Made by a program: the position numbers and the translations under genes | In this document: positions 1 to 6,113 of the stretch, piece after piece | Position numbering within the stretch: position 1 is the stretch's first letter | Layout of the letters: each line of letters begins with the position of its first letter | The notes under the pieces: model-generated | What the model was told of the DNA's origin: nothing | Seen by the model: only the letters and a program-made list of their open reading frames with translations | Database searches by the model: none | Origin: Bacteroidota bacterium | GTDB lineage: Bacteria; Bacteroidota; Bacteroidia; Chitinophagales; Saprospiraceae | DNA length: 12,295 nucleotides | Assembly: GCA_008501835.1 (NCBI GenBank) | Contig: QQUB01000728.1 | Location: forward strand, 1 to 12,295 | Reading direction: 5' to 3'

Positions 1-183
1 CATAGGAGCATATTGATTATACCCCTTTTGCATGTATTTAAAAACGAGTTCATTGAGTTTTTGTGACGATTCGAAATCCGGGAACCCCTGGGCCAGATTG
101 ATGGCATTATATTTTCTGGCCATAGCAGTCATGACGGAAAAGATAGACATTCCCGTTGAGGGGAGTTTTGATTTTATTTGCAT
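1..183 (-). CDS. PLP-dependent aminotransferase class I/II, methionine aminotransferase-like (N-terminal 61 codons, truncated by window edge)
   Basis: Only the first 61 residues are present; the gene reads leftwards off the window. The protein begins with the segment KLPSTGMSIFSVMTAMA at residues 6-22, followed by INLAQGFPDFES at about 28-39 and a tyrosine-containing stretch YNQYAPM at the edge. A short KLP-x-x-G-x-(S/T)IF start followed by a (N/S)L-x-QGFPDF motif is typical of the fold-type I aminotransferases related to E. coli YbdL and kynurenine aminotransferase. These transfer the amino group of methionine or aromatic amino acids to 2-oxo acids in the cytoplasm. The PLP lysine lies outside the window, so activity cannot be judged. 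The ATG at 183-181 fits the family start. It follows the M42 peptidase on the same strand by 76 bp, so co-transcription is possible, but a repeat hairpin separates them and ends 3 nt before the ATG. Family is quite certain; exact substrate is inferred. Confidence 0.85.
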   Translation of the reverse strand, partial: MQIKSKLPSTGMSIFSVMTAMARKYNAINLAQGFPDFESSQKLNELVFKYMQKGYNQYAPM

Positions 184-186
184 ACT

Positions 187-256
187 GGTTGCTGATTACT
201 GGTTGCTGGTTACTGGTTAAAAAAAACCAGCAACTAGCAACCAGCAACTAGCAACC
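187..256. repeat. Heptanucleotide tandem repeats in inverted arms (hairpin)
   Basis: Left arm 187-218 reads as 7 bp units GGTTGCT, GATTACT, GGTTGCT, GGTTACT, GGTT. Right arm 225-256 reads AACCAGC, AACTAGC, AACCAGC, AACTAGC, AACC. The arms are 32 bp each, reverse complements with 27 of 32 positions matching, separated by a run of A. The element fills nearly all of the gap between the M42 stop codon and the aminotransferase ATG. In minus-strand RNA it would fold into a long hairpin that ends three bases before the aminotransferase start. It may act as a partial terminator or block ribosome access; both are inference. Confidence 0.85.
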
Positions 257-259
257 GAT

Positions 260-1306
260 TTAAAATTCCCAATTGTGTTTACCCAAATTGATTACGGCAG
301 CTTTTAACAGCTCGATACAATTCATTATATCTTCCTTATGGGCCATTTCAATGGTTTGGTGCATATTGCGTAACGGGATAGAGATAGCTCCGGAAATGGC
401 TCCTTTTTTGCCATAACGCTGAATGCCGGCAGTATCAGTTCCTCCCGCCGGAAGAATCTCCGGTTGCCATTTTATGGAGTATTTATCGGCCATTTGTTTC
501 AGGTATTCCACCATTCGGTAATCGCTGATGCTCGTACCGTCCATGATCTTGATGGCGGCACCTTTGCCAAGGCTGGTAATGCGATCATGGCCATTGGATC
601 CTGGGACATCAAAAGCAATGGTGACATCGAGTCCGAAACCAAAGTCAGGGTCGATCAGGTGAGCTGCAGAAATGGCGCCACGAAGTCCTACTTCTTCCTG
701 AACCGTGAAAACACCATAAATATCATAGGGAACTTCTCTTTCCTTCAAAGCTCGCAGAACTTCAATGAGAATATAGACAGAAACGCGGTTGTCCAGAGAT
801 TTGCTGTTTACGCAATTGCCCATTTCGATCAGTTCTCTTTCTCTGGTGATCGGAGCACCAACGTAAATGATTTCCTCCACCTCCTCTTTAGTCATACCGA
901 CATCGATGTAATATTCGCTGATGGGAAGTTGTTTGGTCCGTTCTTCAGGTTTCATCATGTGGATGGGTTTGGAACCCATTACTCCAATAATATCTTTTTT
1001 GCCGTGAACGATGACTCTTTGAGAGGTAAGTGTTTTGGGATCAAATCCACCGAGGGTGTGGAAGCGGATAAAACCGTCATCATCAATATGGGTGACGATG
1101 AAGCCAATCTCATCCATATGCGCTGCGATCATGACCTTTTTATCGGAAAGCCCTTTTTTGACAGCTATTACACTTCCAAGATTATCAATGTATAAATCGT
1201 CGACCAGGGGTTTTACTTCTTCAATAATCGCTTCCCTGATTTTATTTTCAAAACCGGGAGCTCCCGGCACTTTACATACTTTACTTAACAAGTCGATGTC
1301 TACCAT
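260..1306 (-). CDS. M42 family metallopeptidase (glutamyl aminopeptidase / endoglucanase M-like)
   Basis: The 348-residue product is a full-length M42 family peptidase, a cytoplasmic dinuclear metal (Zn/Co) aminopeptidase that usually forms a dodecameric tetrahedron and trims peptides. The full metal-ligand and catalytic set is visible: AAHMDEIGF with His63 and the supporting Asp65, SLDNR with the bridging Asp172, TVQEEVGLRGA with catalytic Glu204 and ligand Glu205, AFDVPG with Asp233, and IPLRNMHQTIE with His316. The stretch of roughly 70-160 corresponds to the PDZ-like dimerisation domain that is inserted in this family. It begins at an ATG with an A-rich leader and no obvious Shine-Dalgarno sequence, usual for Bacteroidota. 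Family members were once annotated as cellulase M or endoglucanase; that activity is doubtful. It precedes the aminotransferase gene on the same strand, consistent with a peptide/amino-acid salvage role, which is inference. Confidence 0.95.
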   Translation of the reverse strand: MVDIDLLSKVCKVPGAPGFENKIREAIIEEVKPLVDDLYIDNLGSVIAVKKGLSDKKVMIAAHMDEIGFIVTHIDDDGFIRFHTLGGFDPKTLTSQRVIVHGKKDIIGVMGSKPIHMMKPEERTKQLPISEYYIDVGMTKEEVEEIIYVGAPITRERELIEMGNCVNSKSLDNRVSVYILIEVLRALKEREVPYDIYGVFTVQEEVGLRGAISAAHLIDPDFGFGLDVTIAFDVPGSNGHDRITSLGKGAAIKIMDGTSISDYRMVEYLKQMADKYSIKWQPEILPAGGTDTAGIQRYGKKGAISGAISIPLRNMHQTIEMAHKEDIMNCIELLKAAVINLGKHNWEF

Positions 1307-1355
1307 TTCCTTCTATTTGCCAATAAAATTTGACTTTCTTTTTGCGTTTATCAAG

Positions 1356-1383
1356 CGAAATTATCATTAATTTGCTTCGCAAA
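1356..1383 (-). promoter_or_regulatory. Putative Bacteroidota-type promoter for the M42 peptidase (weak)
   Basis: On the minus strand, TTTG (1383-1380) is followed after 16 bp by TAATTTCG (1363-1356), one mismatch from the TAnnTTTG -7 consensus. This would give a leader of roughly 45 nt to the peptidase ATG. The spacing is shorter than the usual about 19 bp, so the call is weak. Confidence 0.25.
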
Positions 1384-1425
1384 GAAATTTTTCAAAGCTT
1401 TATGAACAAAGGTGGACCTTAAAAA

Positions 1426-1454
1426 TGAATTGGGTTTCACCTTGAATTGGGTTT
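1426..1454. repeat. Two direct copies of TGAATTGGGTTT
   Basis: The 12-mer TGAATTGGGTTT occurs exactly at 1426-1437 and 1443-1454, 17 bp apart start to start. It lies about 190 bp before the flippase start and about 120 bp before the peptidase start. It could be a tandem operator or a small duplication; nothing in the sequence decides. Confidence 0.6.
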
Positions 1455-1475
1455 TTTATCATGGAAACATTAGTT

Positions 1476-1571
1476 AAATTGGATGAATTGGATATGCCAG
1501 ATGAAATGGACAAGTATGATCGATGAATAAAATCTCAATTCCATTTTTCCAATTATCCCATCATCCATTTT
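1476..1571. repeat. Imperfect inverted repeat rich in TGGAT(G)AA words
   Basis: The left side (1476-1510) carries TGGATGA at 1480-1486, another TTGGAT and AAATGGA at 1504-1510. The right side (1540-1571) carries TCCATTT at 1540-1546, CCAATTATCC, and TCATCCA at 1561-1567. TGGATGA/TCATCCA and AAATGGA/TCCATTT pair in nested order, so a stem with internal loops can form. A similar element in the thioredoxin-fadD gap (5900-5960) uses the same words. Confidence 0.55.
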
Positions 1572-1640
1572 GATGCACAAAGCAAGAGCTATAAGGTGTT
1601 GATTTCCAAATATTAAAGTGACCCGTCATTTGTACCAGAT

Positions 1641-3185
1641 ATGTCTAAACAAGTCAAGCGCCTCGCCAAAGAAACGGTCATTTACGGTATGAGCAACATC
1701 CTCAGCAGGTTGCTCAATTTTATCATCGTCACTCCATATCTGACCTTCAAATTTAATGATGCCCTGGGAGAGTACGGAAAGCATGGAATCATGTATGCTT
1801 ATGCTGCTCTGTTGATGGTCATCATGACCTATGGCATGGAAACTGCCTTTTTCAGATTTGGTAATAAACAAGAAGATCGCGACCGGACATTTTCCACGGC
1901 AGCTATCAGTTTAATCACAAGTACTATTGTTTTTGTGGGGATACTGGTACTGTTATCCCGTCCCATCTCCGGTTTTTTGTTAAAGCCGGAAGACAATCTG
2001 TTCGTCATATTGTTTGCTATGATCATTGGTTTTGATGTGCTGGCAGCCATACCTTTTGCCAGGCTTCGTTTGGAAAACCGCCCTATCAGGTTTGCTATTT
2101 ACAAGTTGTTCAACGTGGTAATCAACCTGATTTTTCTGTTATTTTTCCTTGAGTTGGTGCCATACCTTGCACAATCAGGCAATGAATCCGCTGCTGAACT
2201 TTACAGCCCTGATAAAAAATTGACCTTTGTATTTATCTCCAACCTGATCGCCAGTATCGGTACTTTTTTGCTGCTTTTGCCATTGTATTTCCGAAGAACC
2301 AGGGAGTTTGGAAAAGGGGCAGAACCAGTTCCTGCTTTTTCTTTTTCATTCGACAAACAACTTTGGAAAAAAATGATGTTATATGCGATGCCGCTCGTGG
2401 TAGTAGGCATTGCAGGTATGGCCAATCAAATGGCAGACAGGTATCTCCCGTTACGATTGCTTTCCGGCAGTTATGAGGAGAATATTGCACAGGTGGGAAT
2501 CTACAATGCCTGTGTGAAAATTGCGGTATTGATGAGCCTCTTTACCCAGGCGTTCAAGTTTGCTGCAGAGCCCTTCTTTTTCCGCCATGCTGGAGAAGGA
2601 GGGTCAAAACAGGTCTATGCGCAAGTTGCCCAAGCCTTTACTTTTGTTGGCAGTTTATTCTTCCTGGGAGTATTACTCTATCTCGACCTGGTACAATACC
2701 TGATAGCGAGTAATTTCCGGGAGGGGCTGAATATCGTTCCGGTATTATTACTTGCTTATTTATCTCTTGGCATATATTATAATTTCTCCATCTGGTACAA
2801 ATTGGAAGACAAAACAAAAATAGGTGCATACATTGCCATTGCCGGTTTGGTGGTTACCTTATCCTTGAATTTCATTTTGATACCTAAATTAGGCATTATC
2901 GGAGCTGCCTGGGCAGCCTTTGCCTGTTTTACGTTTATGGCGGTTTTGGGGTATCTTACCGGACGACATTATTACCCTATTCCTTACAGGATTCCAAAGA
3001 TGTTGTTTTATGTAGTTTTTGCAGTCGGCGTATATTATTTGAGTACCCTCGCCAGACCGTTACTCGGTGAGAATTTAATCAATATTTTATTGGTGAATAC
3101 CTTATTGATGATAGCCTACCTGTTAGGGGTAGCCATATTGGAGCGTAAGGTGGTACGGGAGACGTGGAAAAGCTTCAGGAGGTAG
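1641..3185 (+). CDS. Polysaccharide flippase (MVF/Wzx-type, RfbX-like membrane protein)
   Basis: The 514-residue product is a polytopic inner-membrane protein with about 12-14 hydrophobic segments across its length, for example at about 90-106, 120-138, 155-175, 200-217 and through the whole C-terminal half. The N-terminus, with LAKETVIYGMSNILSR at 8-23 and the later YAYAALLMVIMTYGMETAFFRFG at about 52-74, matches the Bacteroidota branch of the oligosaccharide flippase family (MATE/MVF superfamily). Members move undecaprenyl-linked oligosaccharides across the inner membrane for LPS O-antigen, capsule or glycoprotein assembly. The usual length of 480-520 residues is met and no frameshift is seen. 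It stands alone: no glycosyltransferases, ligase or sugar-nucleotide genes are in the window, so the cargo is unknown. A MurJ-like role cannot be excluded. It converges on the GH3 gene with only 6 bp between stop codons and no visible terminator. Confidence 0.9.
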   Translation: MSKQVKRLAKETVIYGMSNILSRLLNFIIVTPYLTFKFNDALGEYGKHGIMYAYAALLMVIMTYGMETAFFRFGNKQEDRDRTFSTAAISLITSTIVFVGILVLLSRPISGFLLKPEDNLFVILFAMIIGFDVLAAIPFARLRLENRPIRFAIYKLFNVVINLIFLLFFLELVPYLAQSGNESAAELYSPDKKLTFVFISNLIASIGTFLLLLPLYFRRTREFGKGAEPVPAFSFSFDKQLWKKMMLYAMPLVVVGIAGMANQMADRYLPLRLLSGSYEENIAQVGIYNACVKIAVLMSLFTQAFKFAAEPFFFRHAGEGGSKQVYAQVAQAFTFVGSLFFLGVLLYLDLVQYLIASNFREGLNIVPVLLLAYLSLGIYYNFSIWYKLEDKTKIGAYIAIAGLVVTLSLNFILIPKLGIIGAAWAAFACFTFMAVLGYLTGRHYYPIPYRIPKMLFYVVFAVGVYYLSTLARPLLGENLINILLVNTLLMIAYLLGVAILERKVVRETWKSFRR

Positions 3186-3191
3186 TGAGTA

Positions 3192-4745
3192 TTATTCTTC
3201 CTGGAAAAACTCCAATATCTGATCCACATACTTCCTGTCATTAGCCAGGCGTGGCACTTTATTCTGTCCACCGACTTTTCCACGGGCACGCATCCAGTTG
3301 AGGAAGGTACCTTTGGGTAAAACCGTCATTCTCAGACATTCCAGTGCCATATCTTTATAGCGTTTGGCTTCATAGTCAGAGTTGACCTTTTGAAGGTTGA
3401 TGTCCAGAAGGTTCGAAAATTTTTCGATATCCTTCGGAGCTTTTTCAAATTCAACCAGCCATTCATGGCTTCCTTTTTCGGTCCCATCGAGATAAACAGG
3501 AGCTACGGTATATTCGGATACAATAGCATCCATCACCCGGCAGGTCATTGCAAGAGCCTTGTCGGTGTTGGCTACCATAACTTCTTCGCCAAAAGCGTTG
3601 ACAAACTGTTTGGTACGTCCGGTTACCCTTATTTTTGGAGGGTTGAGAGAGGTGAAAGTAATGGTGTCACCTACCTGGTAACGCCAAAGGCCAGCATTGG
3701 TACTGATAACCAGCGCATAGTCCTTTCCTATCTCAACATCTTTAAGGGTAACGGCTTTCTGATTGGTTTTACCCCATTCTTCGATAGGAATGAACTCGTA
3801 ATAAATGCCGTTGTTTAAAAGCAGTAATAACCCTGGATCGTCAAAATCATTTTGAACAGCAAAGTATCCTTCAGATGCGTTGTATATCTCCTGATAACTG
3901 ATTTTATCAGAAGGGAAAAATTTCTCAAATTGTTTACGGTAGGGGTCAAAACTGACGCCACCATGAATATAAGCCTGGAAGTTTGGCCATACTTCGAGCA
4001 TGTGGTCCTTACCGGTTATTTCGAGAATCCTTCTCAGGAACAGAATGGTCCAGGTGGGAACACCGCCAATACTCACCATACGCTCTTCCCGGGCACAGAT
4101 TTGGGCCATTTTTTCCAGCTTTTCTTCCCAGTCCGGCAGGATAGCTGTCTTGAGGTCAGGGGTAAAGAACATCTTCCCGATGGTAGGCATGTTGTGGATC
4201 ATGATGGCAGAAACATCACCGATCAGTGTTCTTGGATGTGGTTCAAAACGGTCGAGGCTACCGCCCATCAGCAATGTTTTCATTTCAAATTGCCGGGCAT
4301 CAGAACGGTTTTGGTAAAACCACATCATGGTATGCCAGCTGCCTTTGATGTGGCATTTGTTAAGATTGGTACGACTGACGGGGATGAATTTACTCTTGTC
4401 ATTGGTGGTTCCGGAAGATTTTGAGAACCACTGAACCTGTCCATTCCACAAAACATCCCTTTCACCGTGCATCATGCGCTGGATAAACGGTTTCAGACTG
4501 TCATAATCCTGAATGGGAACTTGTGCAGCGAATGCTTCGGGCGTTCGGATGCTGCGATAGCCATGTCGTTTTCCCCAGTCGGTATCTCTGGCTCCCTGGA
4601 TCAACTGGCGCAATACCTGGTTCTGCGTTTGGACAGGATTCCTCAGGTTTTGCATTTCCCGACGGTGAAGGAAAGTTGCATAATATTTGAACCCTTTATT
4701 GATCCATTTTCTCATGAAAGTCGGTGTTTTATGGCTTGTTTGCAT
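3192..4745 (-). CDS. GH3 family protein (bacterial GH3-type acyl-adenylating amide synthetase)
   Basis: The product belongs to the GH3 superfamily, named after plant auxin-responsive GH3 proteins such as JAR1, which adenylate a carboxylic acid and join it to an amino acid. Visible motifs, counting from a TTG at 4766: the ATP-binding SSGTTNDKSKFIP at 117-129, YNASEGYFA at 295-303, GLWRYQVGD at 359-367, the hinge-like GRTKQFVNAFGEEV at 383-396, and a C-terminal RGKVGGQNKVPRL at about 495-507. Length (about 517-524) matches the family. The reading frame can start at TTG 4766, ATG 4745 or ATG 4715. I chose ATG 4745. An exact TAnnTTTG (TATCTTTG, 4754-4747) lies directly before it, so if that is the promoter the real start is ATG 4715. 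The bacterial substrates are unknown. It lies downstream of trxA on the same strand but is separated by a strong terminator, so it probably has its own promoter. Confidence 0.9.
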   Translation of the reverse strand: MQTSHKTPTFMRKWINKGFKYYATFLHRREMQNLRNPVQTQNQVLRQLIQGARDTDWGKRHGYRSIRTPEAFAAQVPIQDYDSLKPFIQRMMHGERDVLWNGQVQWFSKSSGTTNDKSKFIPVSRTNLNKCHIKGSWHTMMWFYQNRSDARQFEMKTLLMGGSLDRFEPHPRTLIGDVSAIMIHNMPTIGKMFFTPDLKTAILPDWEEKLEKMAQICAREERMVSIGGVPTWTILFLRRILEITGKDHMLEVWPNFQAYIHGGVSFDPYRKQFEKFFPSDKISYQEIYNASEGYFAVQNDFDDPGLLLLLNNGIYYEFIPIEEWGKTNQKAVTLKDVEIGKDYALVISTNAGLWRYQVGDTITFTSLNPPKIRVTGRTKQFVNAFGEEVMVANTDKALAMTCRVMDAIVSEYTVAPVYLDGTEKGSHEWLVEFEKAPKDIEKFSNLLDINLQKVNSDYEAKRYKDMALECLRMTVLPKGTFLNWMRARGKVGGQNKVPRLANDRKYVDQILEFFQEE

Positions 4746-4816
4746 CCAAAGATAAGGGATTTTCAAGAGGTCTTAAGGAATTTTTGAAGAGTTAACCTAA
4801 AAAAAACATTGTAGAA

Positions 4817-4830
4817 CAGACTTTAGTCTG
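4817..4830. repeat. Short perfect palindrome in the GH3 upstream region
   Basis: CAGACT-TT-AGTCTG forms a 6 bp stem with a 2 nt centre, about 75-100 bp upstream of the GH3 start. The word AGTCTGC (4825-4831) is also a heptad unit found after fadD at 7781-7787. This may be a fragment of the same repeat type or an operator. Confidence 0.45.
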
Positions 4831-4889
4831 CCGTTTTCAACTTAGGTCTTTTACACGTACAGGTGGAGGAGGAACTTAAGGGACAATAA

Positions 4890-4919
4890 AAAAGCCCGGA
4901 GCCAAAGGTCCGGGCTTTT
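4890..4919 (-). terminator. Rho-independent terminator after trxA
   Basis: A perfect 11 bp stem, AAAAGCCCGGA (4890-4900) and TCCGGGCTTTT (4909-4919), closes an 8 nt loop. On the minus strand the stem is followed by a T-rich tail, so it terminates thioredoxin transcripts about 110 bp after the stop codon. The plus-strand reading also ends in TTTT, so it may work in both directions. It insulates GH3 from trxA. Confidence 0.92.
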
Positions 4920-5026
4920 CACCTTAATTGCTTGAAAAAATCAATGCAATTGCTTGTCGATTGAATGTATTAGATTCCTTTATTGGTCAAGCGTAACTAA
5001 TGAGCGTTACTCCTTGCCGTTAAAGC

Positions 5027-5392
5027 TTAATTCAAAAGCTCGTTATCGATTACCTGTTTCAGTTGTGGCTTCATCAAAGCCCCAACCTGCATCATTGGCT
5101 GCTTGTTTTTGTCCATGGTCGGTACAAAAAGCATTGTTGGAATACTGCGAATACCAAAGACACCTGCTAACTCCTGTTCAACTTCTGTATCACATTTATA
5201 AATATCGATTTTGTCGCCGTATTCTTCGGAAAGCTCCTCAAGAATCGGGGCAACCATTTTACATGGACCACACCAGTCCGCATAAAAATCAATTATCGCA
5301 GGTACATCCGGCTTGTAATTCCAATCTTTCTCTGTCGTATAGTCAAAGAAGACTTCTTTGAAGACCTCTTTAGTCATTTTTTTTGTTGGCAT
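5027..5392 (-). CDS. trxA: Thioredoxin
   Basis: The 121-residue product is a single-domain cytoplasmic thioredoxin, which reduces protein disulfides using electrons from thioredoxin reductase. The active site WCGPCK lies at 40-45 (Cys41, Cys44), preceded by AIIDFYADW with the buried Asp35. The cis-proline is Pro85 in RSIPTMLFV. The C-terminal VGALMKPQLKQVI matches the last strand and helix of the fold. Compared with E. coli TrxA (109 residues) it has an N-terminal extension of about 12-15 residues, common in Bacteroidota. ATG 5392 was kept, but Met6 (MTKEVFKEVFFDY) is an equally good start. There is no signal peptide. A TAnnTTTG element lies just upstream, and a CRP/FNR-like palindrome lies behind that. 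It is monocistronic, given the terminator at 4890-4919. Confidence 0.95.
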   Translation of the reverse strand: MPTKKMTKEVFKEVFFDYTTEKDWNYKPDVPAIIDFYADWCGPCKMVAPILEELSEEYGDKIDIYKCDTEVEQELAGVFGIRSIPTMLFVPTMDKNKQPMMQVGALMKPQLKQVIDNELLN

Positions 5393-5419
5393 AAATTTTG
5401 ATTTTTTTCAATTCAATCA

Positions 5420-5427
5420 CAAAATTA
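5420..5427 (-). promoter_or_regulatory. Putative trxA -7 promoter element (TAnnTTTG)
   Basis: The minus-strand sequence TAATTTTG matches the Bacteroidota -7 consensus TAnnTTTG exactly and lies 28 bp upstream of the trxA ATG, giving a leader of about 20-25 nt. No good TTTG -33 element is at the usual spacing, which would fit an activator-dependent promoter. Exact 6-base matches are expected by chance a few times in a window of this size, so only its location supports it. Confidence 0.45.
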
Positions 5428-5448
5428 AATTAGTTTTTCAAGTAATGA

Positions 5449-5464
5449 TGTGATGTTCGTCACA
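5449..5464. promoter_or_regulatory. CRP/FNR-family-like operator TGTGA-N6-TCACA upstream of trxA
   Basis: The plus strand reads TGTGATGTTCGTCACA, a perfect 5+5 palindrome with 6 bp spacing that equals the classical E. coli CRP core. Its centre (5456.5) is about 33 bp upstream of the centre of the trxA -7 element, hence near -41 from the expected start, the position used for class II activation by CRP/FNR proteins. Whether a regulator of this host uses this site is inference. Confidence 0.45.
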
Positions 5465-5605
5465 ATATTATTTTCCTTGAAATTCATTTGATTACAATTA
5501 CTACAATCTTTTTTCAAAATAGTTGTGGAAATTAAAGGGCAAACATGGATTTATACCGTTTCCTGTTCCAAAATGTAACTTACTGTCTTTGCCGGGACAG
5601 TTGGA

Positions 5606-5640
5606 ACGGTTTACGGCTGACGGTGAACGACCAACGATTT
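5606..5640. repeat. ACG-led heptanucleotide repeats
   Basis: Five consecutive 7 bp units begin with ACG: ACGGTTT, ACGGCTG, ACGGTGA, ACGACCA, ACGATTT, followed by a degenerate TCGGTAT. The phase is kept without indels. A 36-codon open frame that crosses it (5545-5655) is more likely a by-product of the repeat than a gene. Confidence 0.65.
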
Positions 5641-5821
5641 TCGGTATTAGAATAAAACAGATATTTTCAATGTGGTTTGATTTAACAAAATGAAACGCTG
5701 AAACTACTGTTTTGAAGTTTTTAAAGTCGGTGAAAACATTTTGAAAAACCCTTGGAATTCGGTCACTTTTTTGCCCTTGTTGTTTGAATTCAGGTGAAAA
5801 TTTGTAATTTTAACACTCGCC

Positions 5822-6046
5822 CATATATTCAGAGTATGGTTTAAAATTTAATTGGACAATTTTGATAATAGTGCAATTTTATTCCAAATTCAGAGGGGAA
5901 AGTGGATGAAATGGAAAATTGGATGGATGGTAATGGGTTTTCTATTCCAATAATCCACTTCATTCAGTTATCCATTTTTGCTTCAAAATTATTCAGGCGG
6001 GTAAATTGCTCGATTACAATGATTTAAAATTTAAACATATATTCAG
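5822..6046. repeat. Duplicated boxes CATATATTCAG and TTTAAAATTTAA
   Basis: CATATATTCAG occurs at 5822-5832 and 6036-6046. TTTAAAATTTAA occurs at 5840-5851 and 6023-6034. The two boxes are adjacent at both places but in opposite order, and both pairs flank the inverted repeat at 5900-5960. The right pair lies about 70-90 bp upstream of fadD. They may be regulator sites; TTTAAAATTTAA is nearly palindromic and simple in composition, so chance is possible. Confidence 0.5.
5900..5960. repeat. Imperfect inverted repeat upstream of fadD
   Basis: AAGTGGAT (5900-5907) pairs exactly with ATCCACTT (5953-5960), and inside it TGGAA (5912-5916) pairs with TTCCA (5945-5949) around a 28 nt loop containing GGATGGATGG. 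More TGGAT-type words continue on the right, to ATCCATTTTTG near 5970-5980. Its word content resembles the element at 1476-1571, also in a divergent promoter region. Confidence 0.6.
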
Positions 6047-6113
6047 TTGGCAAACCCGCCTATTGCTGAAAAAATGGAACCAAACAAATCACTTTTAAAA
6101 CAATACCAAAGTT

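Larger units (their letters stand above)
1307..1640. other. Divergent intergenic region between the M42 peptidase and the flippase
   Basis: No convincing gene is seen in these 334 bp. It holds a weak minus-strand promoter candidate near 1356-1383, a 12 bp direct repeat (1426-1454) and an imperfect inverted repeat (1476-1571). The last 20 bp before the flippase ATG contain CATTTG (1628-1633), which matches only the TTTG half of the Bacteroidota -7 element; no convincing plus-strand promoter or ribosome binding site is visible. Confidence 0.6.
5393..6113. other. Long divergent intergenic region between trxA and fadD
   Basis: No convincing gene is found in these 721 bp. From left to right it holds the trxA -7 element, a CRP/FNR-like palindrome, ACG-led heptad repeats (5606-5640), two copies each of an 11-mer and a 12-mer A+T-rich box (5822-5851 and 6023-6046), and an imperfect inverted repeat (5900-5960). 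The last 70 bp before fadD are A+T-rich without a Shine-Dalgarno sequence. Confidence 0.65.

Noticed and set aside
32..220. Plus-strand open frame at the left edge
   Set aside because: It is antisense to the aminotransferase N-terminus and ends inside the repeat hairpin.
187..256. Repeat-spacer array such as CRISPR
   Set aside because: Units are only 7 bp, directly adjacent with no spacers, and no cas genes are near.
464..1195. Long plus-strand open frame (243 codons) opposite the M42 peptidase gene
   Set aside because: It lies wholly antisense to a gene with all catalytic motifs, and its protein has no recognisable domain. It is a shadow of the codon pattern.
1461..1526. Possible 21-residue peptide upstream of the flippase (starts METLVKLDELD)
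   Set aside because: It is made of the TGGATGAA words of the inverted repeat, has no ribosome binding site and is far from the next gene; a leader peptide cannot be supported.
3852..4424. Plus-strand open frame of 190 codons opposite GH3
   Set aside because: Antisense to strongly conserved GH3 motifs; composition is that of a reversed coding strand.
5545..5655. Possible 36-residue protein between trxA and fadD
   Set aside because: It overlaps the ACG heptad repeats and has no family resemblance or clear start signal.
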